64,000 nt of DNA from the NCBI GenBank assembly GCA_900110395.1, contig FODP01000005.1:430705-494704 (forward strand). Reading direction: 5' to 3'. Below, in pieces: positions 17,928-29,149 of the stretch. Position numbers and translations under genes: made by a program. Position 1 is the first letter of the stretch. Each line of letters begins with the position of its first letter. The notes under the pieces were generated by a model. The model was not told the origin of the DNA. It searched no databases and saw only the letters and a list, made by a program, of their open reading frames with translations. This DNA comes from Rhodospirillales bacterium URHD0017 (lineage in GTDB: Bacteria > Pseudomonadota > Alphaproteobacteria > Reyranellales > Reyranellaceae).

Positions 17928-19256
17928 TTACTGAACCCGCTCCCCATGCAGGGCCGTATCCAGGCCCTCGACCTCCTCGTCCCGCGTTGCCCTCAGCCCG
18001 ACCATGGCATCGACGATCTTGAGAATGATCCAGGTGGCGACGCCGCAGAACACCGCGACCGCCACCACGCCATAGAGCTGGGTCAGGACTTGGGCGCCAT
18101 GGCCGTCGACCAGGCCGACCGGCTGGCCCTTGTTGACGTCGTTGATCAGCCTGGTGGCGAACACGCCGGCCAGGATCGTGCCCAAAATGCCGCCGACGCC
18201 ATGCACCCCGAAGACATCGAGCGCATCGTCGTAGCCGAGCCTGGTCTTCACCACGACCGACGCCCAGTAGCAGATGAGGCCGGCGGCGAAGCCGATGACC
18301 ATGGCGGCCCACGGCTCGACGTAGCCCGCGGCCGGCGTGATGGTGCCGAGACCGGCCACGGCGCCGGACAGGATGCCCAGCACCGAGGGCTTGCCGCGGC
18401 TCGCCCATTCGACCGACATCCAGACCAACGCGGCGACCGCAGCCGAGATGTGGGTGTTGAGCATGGCCGAGCCCGCGAGCTCGCCCGAGGCCAAAGCCGA
18501 GCCGGCATTGAAGCCGAACCAGCCGACCCACAACAGCGAGGTGCCGATCAGGGTGAGCACGAGGTTGTGCGGCGCCATGTATTCGACGCCGTAGCCCTGG
18601 CGCTTGCCGATCACCAGGCAGCAGACCAGGCCGGCGATGCCGGCATTGAGATGGACGACCAGGCCGCCCGCGAAATCGAGCACGCCCGCCGCACCCAGGA
18701 AGCCGCCACCCCACACCCAGTGCGCCACCGGCACGTAGACGAACAGGAGCCACAACGCCATGAACCACATCATGGCCGAGAACTTCATGCGCTCGGCGAA
18801 CGCGCCGGCGATGATGGCGGGCGTGATGATGGCGAAGGTCGCCTGGTACATCAGGAAGACGTTCTCCGGCACGGTCTTGGCAAGCTCGTGCACGCTGCCC
18901 TGCAGTCCGACACCGAAGGCGCGCGACAGCCCGCCGATCACGCCGTTCAGGTCGCCGCCGTTGGTGAAGGCGAGCGAATAACCGACGATGAACCACAGGA
19001 CCGTCACCAGGGCGGCGACAGCGAAGGCCTGCACGGCGGTGGCGAGCACGTTCTTCTTGCGCACCATGCCGCAGTAGAAGAGCGCCAGGCCCGGGATGTT
19101 CATCATCAGGACCAGGCAGGTGGCGACCAGCAGCCAGGCCGTGTCGCCGGTATCGATGGTGGGCTTGTCGGCGGCGAAGGCCGCGCCAGAGACCATCAAG
19201 CCGAACGTCGACGCGCACGCCAAAGGCGCGCCGAAGCGCAATGCCGTCCTGATCAT
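17928..19256 (-). CDS. amtB: Ammonium transporter AmtB (copy 1)
   Basis: A 442-residue Amt family channel with an N-terminal signal peptide (cleavage likely after AFAA, about residue 28) and eleven membrane segments. The pore twin histidines are in PVAHWVWGGG and FGVHGVGG, and the conserved GFNAGSAL stretch is present. It is preceded by a glnK gene 67 bases upstream, the standard pairing in which GlnK plugs the channel when nitrogen is sufficient. The start at 19256 gives the signal peptide at the very N-terminus; the frame is open further upstream but enters the glnK region. One of two similar copies in tandem. Confidence 0.93.
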   Translation of the reverse strand: MIRTALRFGAPLACASTFGLMVSGAAFAADKPTIDTGDTAWLLVATCLVLMMNIPGLALFYCGMVRKKNVLATAVQAFAVAALVTVLWFIVGYSLAFTNGGDLNGVIGGLSRAFGVGLQGSVHELAKTVPENVFLMYQATFAIITPAIIAGAFAERMKFSAMMWFMALWLLFVYVPVAHWVWGGGFLGAAGVLDFAGGLVVHLNAGIAGLVCCLVIGKRQGYGVEYMAPHNLVLTLIGTSLLWVGWFGFNAGSALASGELAGSAMLNTHISAAVAALVWMSVEWASRGKPSVLGILSGAVAGLGTITPAAGYVEPWAAMVIGFAAGLICYWASVVVKTRLGYDDALDVFGVHGVGGILGTILAGVFATRLINDVNKGQPVGLVDGHGAQVLTQLYGVVAVAVFCGVATWIILKIVDAMVGLRATRDEEVEGLDTALHGERVQ

Positions 19257-19323
19257 TTTATCTCCCGTGTCGTCTTGGTCTTGTCTTGCTTGTCGATCTT
19301 GGTCTTCTTGAACTCGATCTCGA

Positions 19324-19933
<610 letters not shown>

Positions 19934-19976
19934 AACATGAGGGCAGAGGAAGATGCCGGAGAACGAGAAGAGAGGA

Positions 19977-21287
19977 TCAGTGCACCGTCTCCCCATGCAG
20001 GTTGATGTCGAGGCCTTCGACTTCCTCTTCGGTCGTCACACGCAGCCCGATCAGGGCGTCGACGACCTTGAGGATGATGAAGGTGGCGATGGCGCACCAG
20101 GCGATGCAGACCAGCGAGCCCCACAGCTGGGTCAGGACCTGGCCGGGATTGCCGTCGATCAGGCCCTTCTTGCCGTCGCCCGCGATCGCCTCGACAGCGA
20201 ACACGCCGGTCAGGATGGCGCCGGCGAAACCGCCCAGGCCATGCACACCGAAGGCGTCGAGCGAATCGTCGTAGCCCATCGCCCGCTTGAGCGCGGTGGC
20301 GCCCCAGAAGCAGACCAGGCCGGCGACGATGCCGATCACCAGCGCGCCCATCGGCGCGACGTAGCCCGAGGCCGGCGTGATCGCGACCAGGCCGGCGACG
20401 GCGCCCGAGATTATGCCGAGCACCGACGGCTTGCCGCGCGTCGCCCACTCCGCGAACATCCAGGCGAGCGCGGCGGCGGCGGTCGCGAACTGGGTGACGG
20501 CCATCGCCATGCCGGCGTTGCCGTTGGCGCCGACCGCCGAGCCGGCATTGAAGCCGAACCAGCCGACCCACAGCAGCGAAGCGCCGATCACCGAATAGAC
20601 CAGGTTGTAGGGTGCCAGGTTCTCGATGCCGAAACCCTTGCGCTTGCCGATCACCAGGGCGCAGACCAGGCCGGCGACGCCGGCGTTGATATGCACCACG
20701 GTGCCGCCGGCGAAGTCGAGCACGCCCCAGTCGCCGAGAAAGCCGCCGCCCCACACCCAGTGGGCGATCGGCGCGTAGACGATCAGCGACCACAGCGCCA
20801 TGAACCACATCATGGCCGAGAACTTCATGCGCTCGGCGAAGGCGCCGGCGATCAACGCCGGGGTGATGATTGCGAAGGTGAGCTGGAAAGTGAGGAACAC
20901 CGTCTCGGGAATGGTCTTGGCGAGCTCATGCACGCCATCGAGCGTCAGGCCACGCAGAAACACCCGGCTCAGGCCGCCGATGATGGTGCTGCCAGGGGTG
21001 AAGGCGAGGCTGTAGCCCACGATTAGCCACAGCACCGTGACCAGGCAGGTGACGGCGAAGCTCTGCATCACGGTCGCCAGCACGTTCTTCTTGCGCACCA
21101 TGCCGCCGTAGAACAGCGCCAGGCCCGGGATGGTCATCATCAGCACCAGCGCTGTCGCGGTTAGCATCCAGGCGGTGTCGCCGGTGTCGAGCTTGGGCTT
21201 CTCGTCGGCCGCCAGCGCGAGCGCCGGCAGCAGCAGCGTGCCGGCCGCGCCAACACCGGCGAGCAGCGGGTTGAGCTTGAGTTTCAT
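19977..21287 (-). CDS. amtB: Ammonium transporter AmtB (copy 2)
   Basis: A 436-residue Amt channel with a signal peptide ending around LALAA (residue 27), eleven membrane segments and the twin pore histidines in PIAHWVWGGG and FGVHGLGG. The ATG at 21287 has AGGGGAAG upstream. It follows glnK copy 2 by 43 bases, and both probably belong to one sigma-54-driven transcript. Sequence is clearly similar to copy 1 throughout but diverged, for example SRVFLRG where copy 1 has SRAFGVG, so the duplication is not recent. Confidence 0.93.
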   Translation of the reverse strand: MKLKLNPLLAGVGAAGTLLLPALALAADEKPKLDTGDTAWMLTATALVLMMTIPGLALFYGGMVRKKNVLATVMQSFAVTCLVTVLWLIVGYSLAFTPGSTIIGGLSRVFLRGLTLDGVHELAKTIPETVFLTFQLTFAIITPALIAGAFAERMKFSAMMWFMALWSLIVYAPIAHWVWGGGFLGDWGVLDFAGGTVVHINAGVAGLVCALVIGKRKGFGIENLAPYNLVYSVIGASLLWVGWFGFNAGSAVGANGNAGMAMAVTQFATAAAALAWMFAEWATRGKPSVLGIISGAVAGLVAITPASGYVAPMGALVIGIVAGLVCFWGATALKRAMGYDDSLDAFGVHGLGGFAGAILTGVFAVEAIAGDGKKGLIDGNPGQVLTQLWGSLVCIAWCAIATFIILKVVDALIGLRVTTEEEVEGLDINLHGETVH

Positions 21288-21330
21288 CGTGTACTTCCCC
21301 TGAATTGTTGATTGGTTGAAGGGCGCGCGA

Positions 21331-21756
<426 letters not shown>

Positions 21757-21840
21757 TCAATGGGTTAGACGGACGCTTCCTGGAACTGATCGACGGGCGG
21801 GCGGCTTGCGGGCAACCCGGCCGGCTGCCATCTATCGACC

Positions 21841-23100
21841 ATGCAAAATGATCGGTTCGATCTCGCCGTCGTCGGCGCCGGCCTGAACGGCAGCCTGCTG
21901 GCGCTGGCGGCAGGAGAGGCCGGCCTCGACACGGTCCTGATCGACCGCGTGCCGCTGAAATCGCTGACGGAAGCGGGCTTCGACGGGCGGACCACCGCCA
22001 TTGCCTACACCAGCCAGCGCCTGTTCGCGGCGTTGGGCGTCTGGCCCGAGCTGGCCGCCGAGGCCGAGCCCATTCTCGACATCCGCATTTCCGACGCCGG
22101 CCACGATGGCCGGGCAAGCCCGCTGTTCCTCCACTTCGACCATCGCGAAGCCGCCAACGAAGACGAGACGGCGGCGCCGATGGGCTGGATCGTCGAGAAC
22201 CGCTTTTTGCGCGCGGCGCTGCTGCGCCGCCTGGCAGCCTGCCCGCATGTCGAACTGGTGGCGCCCGACGAGGTGGTGGAGACCAGGCGCGATCCTGCCC
22301 GCGCCGAGCTCTTACTGAAAAGCGGCCGGCGTCTGGTGACACGGCTGGTCGCCTCAGCCGAGGGCCGCTTCGGCACCATGCGCGAGGATGCCGGCATCGG
22401 CGCCCGCGTCTGGTCGTACGACCAGGTCGCCATCGTGCTGGTGGCGCGCCACGAGCGGCCGCATCGCGGTGTCGCCCAGGAAAAGTTCTTGCCGGGCGGG
22501 CCCTTCGCCATCCTGCCAATGCGCGATGGTGAGAACGGCGAGCATCGCTCGTCGATCGTGTGGAGCGAGCGCGCTGATCTCGCCAAACGCCTGCTGGCGC
22601 TCGACGCGCCGCGCTTCCAGGCCGAGTTCGCGCGCCGCTTCGGCGACTATCTCGGCCATGTCGAACCGACCGGTCCGCGCTGGTGGCATCCGCTGGGACT
22701 GGTCCATGCCGAGCGCTACATCGACACGCGCCTGGTGCTGGTGGGCGATGCCGCGCATGGCATCCACCCCATTGCCGGGCAAGGCTATAACCTCGGCGTG
22801 CGCGACATCGCGGCCCTGGTCGAGGTTTTGGTCGACAGCAAGCGCCTCGGCCTCGATGTCGGCGGCGGCGACACACTGGAGCGCTATGCCCAATGGCGGC
22901 GTGCCGACAACTTCGCCATGGTCGCCGCGACCGATCTTCTGAACCGGCTGTTCTCCAACGACATCAAGCCGATCCGGCTGGCACGGGACGTCGGCCTCGC
23001 CGCCGTCAATCGCGTGCCGCCGCTGCGGCGTTTCTTTGTCCGCCATGCGATGGGCCTGGTGGGCGACCTGCCCAAGCTGATCCGCGGCGAGCGGCCTTAG
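21841..23100 (+). CDS. UbiH/UbiF/VisC family FAD-dependent hydroxylase
   Basis: A 419-residue flavoprotein of the ubiquinone-ring hydroxylase family. It has the Rossmann motif VVGAGLNGSLLA near residue 10, and GDAAHGIHPIAGQGYNLGVRD near residue 302, the diagnostic FAD motif of UbiH, UbiF, UbiI and COQ6. It should hydroxylate one ring position during ubiquinone synthesis; which position cannot be told here, and alphaproteobacteria often use one broad enzyme (UbiL or UbiM types). It diverges from the glnK promoter region. The next gene starts inside its stop codon. Confidence 0.9.
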   Translation: MQNDRFDLAVVGAGLNGSLLALAAGEAGLDTVLIDRVPLKSLTEAGFDGRTTAIAYTSQRLFAALGVWPELAAEAEPILDIRISDAGHDGRASPLFLHFDHREAANEDETAAPMGWIVENRFLRAALLRRLAACPHVELVAPDEVVETRRDPARAELLLKSGRRLVTRLVASAEGRFGTMREDAGIGARVWSYDQVAIVLVARHERPHRGVAQEKFLPGGPFAILPMRDGENGEHRSSIVWSERADLAKRLLALDAPRFQAEFARRFGDYLGHVEPTGPRWWHPLGLVHAERYIDTRLVLVGDAAHGIHPIAGQGYNLGVRDIAALVEVLVDSKRLGLDVGGGDTLERYAQWRRADNFAMVAATDLLNRLFSNDIKPIRLARDVGLAAVNRVPPLRRFFVRHAMGLVGDLPKLIRGERP

Positions 23101-23593
23101 TGAAGACGCTCGAGGCGCGCCGGCTGCACCTGCGGCCGCGCAAACTCGACGATCTCGACGCCATCGTGGCGATGGACAGCGATGCCGAGGTGAGCCGCTT
23201 CATCGGCGGTCCGCCGGATCCGACCACCCACCGCGCCGAACTCCACAAGCATCTCGTCCAGGGCCTGCCACCGTCGGAATGGCGATGGGCGGTCGAATGG
23301 CGCAATCAGCCGGGCTTTCTCGGCCAGGTGGGTCTCAAGCCCTGTCACTTGCCCGACTGCAGCGAACTCACCTGGCGGCTGGTGCGGCTCGCCTGGGGCC
23401 AGGGCATCGCCACGGAAGCCGTTGGCGCCATGCTCGACCATGCCCGGGTCGAGCTCGGCGTTCGCTCGCTCGTCGCCTTCATCGAGGCCGGCAACGTAGC
23501 CTCGCGGCGGGTGGCCGAGAAAATGGGCCTGCAGGCAGCGGGCGAAACCGAGTTAAACGGGGGCTGCCGCAGCTTCTCTACCGACTGGACTAA
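23100..23593 (+). CDS. GNAT family acetyltransferase, apparently frameshifted near its end
   Basis: The GTG start overlaps the previous stop by one base. About 155 residues match a RimJ-type [24 protein letters not shown] at the start, the acetyl-CoA loop region LAWGQGIATEAVGAML, and IEAGNVASRRVAEKMGLQ. At the G5 run 23559-23563 the frame loses its natural end. As written, it reads on to 23975 through 338 bases of the next gene with an arginine-rich nonsense tail. Adding one G would give a normal end reading NGGLPQLLYRLD with stop at 23591-23593, which is the end I report. It is either a recent mutation or a sequence error; the start and fold are secure. Confidence 0.65.
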
Positions 23594-23637
23594 CGGCCCC
23601 CGCCACCCTATCTCAGGGGCCAATTTCGAGGATTTCC

Positions 23638-24603
23638 ATGGCTCAAGCACAAGTGCCCGTGACCGTGCTGACCGGCTATCTCGGCGCCGGCAAGACCACG
23701 CTCTTGAACCGCATCCTGAGCGAGCAGCACGGCAAGAAATACGCCGTCATCGTCAACGAGTTCGGCGAGCTCGGCGTCGACAACGACCTCGTGGTGAATG
23801 CCGACGAGGAAGTGTTCGAGATGAACAACGGCTGCATCTGCTGCACCGTGCGCGGCGACCTCATTCGCATCATCGAAGGCCTGATGAAGCGCAAGGACAA
23901 GTTCGACGGCATTCTGGTCGAAACGACCGGCCTCGCCGATCCGGGCCCGGTGGCGCAGACCTTCTTCACCGATGACGAGGTCAAGGCGAGGACCCGGCTC
24001 GATGCCATCGTCACCGTGGTCGATGCCAAGCACTTCCTCGGACAGCTCGAGCAGGGCGACGAGGCCGAGGAGCAGGTGGCCTTCGCCGATGTAATCCTGC
24101 TGAACAAGACCGATCTTGTGAGCGAGGACGACCTCAAGAAGGTCGAGAGCAAGATCAGCGCGATCAACCGCTATGCCCGCATCTTCCGCACGCAGAAGAG
24201 CCAGATCAAGCTCGACGCCATCCTCGACAAGGGCGCCTTCGATCTGCAGCGCATCCTCGAGTTCGAACCCGACTTCCTGCATCACGGCCACGATCACGAC
24301 CATGAGGAAGAGGTCAAAAGCCTGTCGCTGACCGCCGATCGGCCGGTCGATCCCGACAAGTTCCAGAAGTGGATGGGAGCGCTGCTGCAGCTGCGCGGCC
24401 CCGACATCTTCCGCAGCAAGGGCATCCTGGCGATCGACGGTGCGCCGCGGCGCTACGTCTATCAGGGCGTGCACATGATGATGGATTCCGACTGGGGCAC
24501 GCCCTGGAAGGAAGGCGAGAAACGATTTAGCAAGCTCGTCTTCATCGGCCGCAACCTCGACGGCGAGAATCTCCAGCGCGGCTTCAACGACTGCCTGAAA
24601 TAG
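23638..24603 (+). CDS. CobW/COG0523 family metallochaperone GTPase (second)
   Basis: A 321-residue G3E GTPase with Walker A GYLGAGKTT near residue 13, CxCC motif GCICC near residue 65, ETTGLADP, and guanine motif NKTD. A histidine- and acid-rich loop HHGHDHDHEEE near residue 218 looks like a metal-buffering stretch, typical of zinc-related members. The C-terminal CobW_C domain is complete. It is followed two bases later by a WD40-repeat gene, a recurring pairing with COG0523 proteins. Zinc is the most likely metal, by inference. Confidence 0.92.
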   Translation: MAQAQVPVTVLTGYLGAGKTTLLNRILSEQHGKKYAVIVNEFGELGVDNDLVVNADEEVFEMNNGCICCTVRGDLIRIIEGLMKRKDKFDGILVETTGLADPGPVAQTFFTDDEVKARTRLDAIVTVVDAKHFLGQLEQGDEAEEQVAFADVILLNKTDLVSEDDLKKVESKISAINRYARIFRTQKSQIKLDAILDKGAFDLQRILEFEPDFLHHGHDHDHEEEVKSLSLTADRPVDPDKFQKWMGALLQLRGPDIFRSKGILAIDGAPRRYVYQGVHMMMDSDWGTPWKEGEKRFSKLVFIGRNLDGENLQRGFNDCLK

Positions 24604-24605
24604 AC

Positions 24606-25649
24606 GTGAAGCTCGATTTTTCAAATCCGGCCTGGCAGCAGACCCTGCCGCCGGGCCGCTCCGTTGCAGCCGACGCGCCTGCAGCCGCCTGCGCCTTCAG
24701 CAAGGAGGGGGCGATCGTCGCCTTCGCCCTGGGCGATGGCCGCGTGCGCTTGTTGCCCGCCGATATCAACGCTGCCGAGACGCCGGCTGGCGAGCCGCTG
24801 CATAACGGCGTGGTGCTGGCCCTGGTCGGCGATCCGGCAGGCGACGGCTTCGTGAGCGGCGGCGACGATGGCAGGCTGCTGCGCATCGCAGCCGACGGGA
24901 CGGCAAGCGAGATCGCCAACCAGAAGGGCAAGTGGTTCGAGCACATCGCCGCTCATCGCGCGACCGGCGCGATCGCCGCTTCGGCGGGCAAGAGCGCCTT
25001 CGTCGTCAAAGGCGGCGAGATGAAGGAATTCGGGCCCCACGAGAGCACGGTGGCCGATCTCGACTTCAGCAAGGACGGCAGCCGTATCGCCTGCGCCCAC
25101 TATGGCGGCGTCACGGTGTGGAGCATCGGCCAGGTCACCGTGGCGCCGCGGAAGTTCGCCTGGCGCGGCAGTCATGTCGCGTTGAAGTGGAGCACCGACG
25201 GCAAGTTCATCGCCACCGGCACGCAGGAGAACGACATCCATGTGTGGCGCGTGGCGCAGGCCACCGACATGCGCATGCAGGGCTATCCGGCCAAGGTGAA
25301 GTCGCTGTCGTGGACCGCCGATGCGCGTTTTCTCTACACCTCGGCGCAGCCGGTGTTCACGGCCTGGCCATTCTCGGGCAAGGGACCGGAAGGCAAGCCG
25401 GCGCTGCAATTCGGCGAGGAAGGCGCGGGGATGATCTCGGTCGTGGCCGCGCATCCGGCGGCGGAGTTCGTGGCCGGCGGCTACGATTCGGGCGAGCTGC
25501 AGCTCGGCGACATCAAGACCAGGCGTTCGGTGGTGCTGAAGATGGCCGACGGCTCTGCCATCACCTGCCTCGCCTGGTCGCCCGATGGCTACAAGCTCGC
25601 CGTCGGCAACGACGCCGGCACGCTGCTGGTGATCGACCTCCGGCGTTAG
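24606..25649 (+). CDS. WD40 repeat protein
   Basis: A 347-residue beta-propeller protein with no signal peptide. Repeats are visible as VADLDFSKDGSRIACAHYGG, VALKWSTDGKFIATGTQEND, VKSLSWTADARFLYTSAQ and ITCLAWSPDGYKLAVGNDAG, about 40 residues apart. The GTG start at 24606 lies two bases after the CobW-family stop, so they are co-translated. It is probably a scaffold that works with the metallochaperone; the target is unknown. A palindromic element directly follows the stop. Confidence 0.87.
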   Translation: MKLDFSNPAWQQTLPPGRSVAADAPAAACAFSKEGAIVAFALGDGRVRLLPADINAAETPAGEPLHNGVVLALVGDPAGDGFVSGGDDGRLLRIAADGTASEIANQKGKWFEHIAAHRATGAIAASAGKSAFVVKGGEMKEFGPHESTVADLDFSKDGSRIACAHYGGVTVWSIGQVTVAPRKFAWRGSHVALKWSTDGKFIATGTQENDIHVWRVAQATDMRMQGYPAKVKSLSWTADARFLYTSAQPVFTAWPFSGKGPEGKPALQFGEEGAGMISVVAAHPAAEFVAGGYDSGELQLGDIKTRRSVVLKMADGSAITCLAWSPDGYKLAVGNDAGTLLVIDLRR

Positions 25650-25656
25650 AGTCCTT

Positions 25657-25690
25657 CATGTTCCTCTCCCCCAAGGGGGAGAGGAACATG
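25657..25690. repeat. Perfect 34-bp palindrome of the CTCTCCCCC family
   Basis: Two 16-base arms (25657-25672 and 25675-25690) are perfectly complementary around AA. The right end shares GGGGGAGAGGAACATGA with 19924-19940 near the glnK-amtB genes. It lies between convergent genes and could act as a two-way terminator or transcript-end hairpin. Confidence 0.85.
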
Positions 25691-25731
25691 AATCATGAGC
25701 GCACTGGAGTGCCGCGCTCCCGGCAAAGAAG

Positions 25732-26946
25732 CTAGCCGCGCCGCACCAGCGCGCGGTGCGACACCAGGCAGAGCGCGCCGGCGATGCCCATCGCCGTCGT
25801 CATCGGGGCGATCGTGCCATCCATGGTCTGGCCGACGACGGCGCCGAAGATCGCGCCGATGCCGAACTGCATGACGCCCATCAATGACGAGGCCGTGCCC
25901 GCCATGTGCGGATAGCGCTGCAGCGCCATCGCCATCGAGTTGGGACCGATCAGGCTGATGGTGGCGATCTGCGGCGCGAAGCAGAGCAGGAAGGGCCACA
26001 GGCCGATCGTGCCGTAGCGCGCTTCGATCAGGCCCAGCACCAGCGCCGTCGGCCCGACGACAGCCGGCACGATCACGGCGTAGCGCAGGATGCGATGCGC
26101 GCCGAACACCGGCGCGAACTTGGCGTTGAGCAGGCTGCCCACGGTCATGAAGATGATCATGCCGCCGAAGATCAGGCCGTAGGCGCGCGGGGCGATGCCG
26201 TATCTCTCGATGAACACGAAGGGCGAGCCACTCAGGAACGACATCAGCGCCGAGAACTGGAAGGTGCTGGTGAAGGCGTAACCCATGAAGGCGCGGTGCC
26301 GCACCAGCTCGCCGAAGCGCTTCAGGATCGACGACAGCACCAGCGGCTGGCGGTATTCCGGACGCAGCGTCTCGGGCAGGCGCAGCCAGGCGAAGACGAG
26401 GGCCACGACACCCACCAATGCCAGCACCCAGAAAATCGCCCGCCAGCCCAGGAACCACAGCACCTGGCCGCCGATCAGCGGCGCCAGCATCGGCGCGATC
26501 GAGGTGCAGGCCATCATCAGCGACATGGCGCGCGCCGCCTGGTCCTTCTCGGCGAGGTCGCGCACCATGGTGCGCGCCAGCACGACGCCGCCGCAGGCTG
26601 CGAGGCCCTGCAGGAAGCGCAGCAGCACGAGGTGGCCCGCTTCGGCGGCGAAGGCGCAGCCGATGCTGGCCATGATGTAGATCACGAGCCCGCTCAGGAT
26701 GACCGGCCGGCGGCCGAAGCGGTCGCCCGCCGGGCCATAAAAGATCTGGCCGGCACCGAAGGCGATCATGAAGGCCGACAGGGTCAACTGGATGTCGCCC
26801 GCCGTGCCGCGCAGGTCGACGGCGATCACCGGCAGAGCCGGCAGGTACATGTCGATGCTGAGCGGCGTAAAGGACGACAGGAGCGCCAATACCGCCAGCA
26901 GCAGCGGGGTCAGGGTCGGGCGGTTGGCAGCGGAGGTGGTGGTCAT
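25732..26946 (-). CDS. MFS drug-resistance transporter of the Bcr/CflA group
   Basis: A 404-residue protein with twelve predicted helices. Family marks are SIDMYLPALPVI in helix 1, GQIFYGPAGDRFGRRPV in the first cytoplasmic loop, and LRFLQGLAACGG in helix 4. Bcr/CflA pumps export drugs or cysteine-like compounds with protons. It is transcribed away from moeB across a 39-base gap that carries a small inverted repeat. Substrate unknown. Confidence 0.88.
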   Translation of the reverse strand: MTTTSAANRPTLTPLLLAVLALLSSFTPLSIDMYLPALPVIAVDLRGTAGDIQLTLSAFMIAFGAGQIFYGPAGDRFGRRPVILSGLVIYIMASIGCAFAAEAGHLVLLRFLQGLAACGGVVLARTMVRDLAEKDQAARAMSLMMACTSIAPMLAPLIGGQVLWFLGWRAIFWVLALVGVVALVFAWLRLPETLRPEYRQPLVLSSILKRFGELVRHRAFMGYAFTSTFQFSALMSFLSGSPFVFIERYGIAPRAYGLIFGGMIIFMTVGSLLNAKFAPVFGAHRILRYAVIVPAVVGPTALVLGLIEARYGTIGLWPFLLCFAPQIATISLIGPNSMAMALQRYPHMAGTASSLMGVMQFGIGAIFGAVVGQTMDGTIAPMTTAMGIAGALCLVSHRALVRRG

Positions 26947-26959
26947 TCGGGCCGGCTTC

Positions 26960-26977
26960 TATAGCGGACATGCTATA
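26960..26977. promoter_or_regulatory. Inverted repeat in a 39-base divergent spacer
   Basis: TATAGC (26960-26965) and GCTATA (26972-26977) are perfect inverted half-sites six bases apart, and the stretch also reads as a direct repeat of a TATA-GCGGAC unit. It lies between the starts of the MFS gene and moeB and may be an operator or an overlapping -10 region. Function is inferred from position. Confidence 0.35.
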
Positions 26978-26985
26978 AGCGGACC

Positions 26986-27755
<770 letters not shown>

Positions 27756-27759
<4 letters not shown>

Positions 27760-28151
27760 AATCCCCTGACGGTGGCCTCTCGGTGATCGTGCGCGCCGGC
27801 GACTATGAGAGCGTGCACTACGCGCTGGCGCTCGCCGCCGCGGCGCTCGCCGTCAACAAGCCGGCCGTGCTGTTCTTCACCATGGCCGGCATCCGCGCCC
27901 TCGAGGGGCCGCCGCCACCGCTCGCCGACTGGCATCGCGACGCCATCAACCGCAAGGCTGGCGTCGGCGACTTCGAGACCTTGCTGGAAGCCTGCGTCGA
28001 GCTTGGCGCGCGCTTCATCGTGTGCGAAATGGGCCTGCGCTCGCTCGGCATCGACCGTGCCGGCCTGCGCTCGGACGTTCCCTTCACGGTCGCGGGCATC
28101 GTGACCTTGCTGGAAGAGACCAAGCCGGGCATGCACCTGGTCACGCTGTAG
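27756..28151 (+). CDS. DsrE-family (sulfur-relay fold) protein
   Basis: A 131-residue protein with the DsrE/DsrF-like pattern: VIVRAGDYESVHYALALAAA near the start, FFTMAGIRAL, and a single cysteine pair region ACVELGARFIVCEMG near residue 85-98. The ATG at 27756 overlaps the moeB stop, so the two are translationally coupled; a GTG seven codons upstream is possible. The family binds or relays sulfur through a cysteine. Coupling with a MoeB-type enzyme supports a sulfur-transfer role, by inference. Confidence 0.75.
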
Positions 28152-28171
28152 ACAATCACTCAGGAGACTTC

Positions 28172-29149
28172 ATGACATCCGCTGCCTTCGATGTGCTGGG
28201 AATCGGCAATGCCATCGTCGACGTCCTCTCCCGCGCCGACGACGCCTTCTTGAGCAAGCACGGCCTGGTCAAGGGCAGCATGATGCTGATCGACGAGCAG
28301 CGTGCCGAGACGCTCTATGCCGCCATGGGGCCGGGCGTCGAAGTGTCGGGCGGCTCGTGCGGCAACACCATGGCGGGCGTCGCCTCGTTCGGCGGCAAGG
28401 GCGCCTATATCGGCAAGGTGCGCAACGACCAGCTCGGCCAGGTGTTCGGCCACGACCTGAAGTCGATGGGCGTGTCGTTCGACACCACGAGCGCCACCTC
28501 CGGCCCGTCGACCGCGCGCTGCCTGATCCTGGTCACACCCGATGCGCAGCGCACCATGAACACCTATCTCGGCGCCTGCACCGGCCTTGGTCCCAACGAC
28601 ATCGACACCAAGGTCGTTGGTTCGGCCCAGGTCACTTACGTCGAAGGCTATCTGTGGGATGCGCCGGAGGCCAAGAAGGCGGTGCTGAAAGCCTTCGATG
28701 CCGCGCATGCGGCGGGCCGCCAGGTCTCGATCACGCTGTCGGACTCCTTCTGCGTGAACCGCTATCGCGAGGAGTTCCGCGAGCTGGTGCGCAACAAGGT
28801 CGACATCCTGTTCGGCAACGAAGCCGAGATCAAATCGCTCTACGAAGTCGAGACCTTCGAGGAAGCGATGGAGGCGACGCGCAAGGAAGCCAAGATCGCG
28901 GCGCTGACGCGCAGCGAGAAAGGCTCGATCGTCGTCAAGGGCAGCGAGACCTACGCGGTGCCCGCGGCGCCGGTCGCCAAGGTGGTCGACACGACCGGAG
29001 CCGGCGATCTCTATGCCTCAGGCTTCCTGTTCGGCCTGACGAAGGGCAAGCCGCTGGCCGAATGCGCGCGATTGGGCGGCATCGCCGCCGCCGAGGTCAT
29101 CAGCCATGTCGGCGCGCGGCCCGAGCAGGCGCTGCGTGGCCTGATTTGA
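28172..29149 (+). CDS. PfkB-family sugar or adenosine kinase
   Basis: A 325-residue kinase of the ribokinase/PfkB family. The N-terminal motif GIGNAIVDV, the substrate glycine motif GGSCGNTMAGVASFGG near residue 60 and the catalytic DTTGAGDLYASGF near residue 273 are all intact. In alphaproteobacteria this subgroup is generally annotated as adenosine kinase; a fructokinase-like activity cannot be excluded. Ribosome site AGGAG lies seven bases before the ATG at 28172. The next gene may start within its stop codon. Confidence 0.87.
   Translation: MTSAAFDVLGIGNAIVDVLSRADDAFLSKHGLVKGSMMLIDEQRAETLYAAMGPGVEVSGGSCGNTMAGVASFGGKGAYIGKVRNDQLGQVFGHDLKSMGVSFDTTSATSGPSTARCLILVTPDAQRTMNTYLGACTGLGPNDIDTKVVGSAQVTYVEGYLWDAPEAKKAVLKAFDAAHAAGRQVSITLSDSFCVNRYREEFRELVRNKVDILFGNEAEIKSLYEVETFEEAMEATRKEAKIAALTRSEKGSIVVKGSETYAVPAAPVAKVVDTTGAGDLYASGFLFGLTKGKPLAECARLGGIAAAEVISHVGARPEQALRGLI

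Noticed and set aside
23594..23975. C-terminal extension of the GNAT frame
   Set aside because: It is the CobW-family gene read in a wrong frame; Arg- and His-rich with no domain. Treated as read-through after a frame break.
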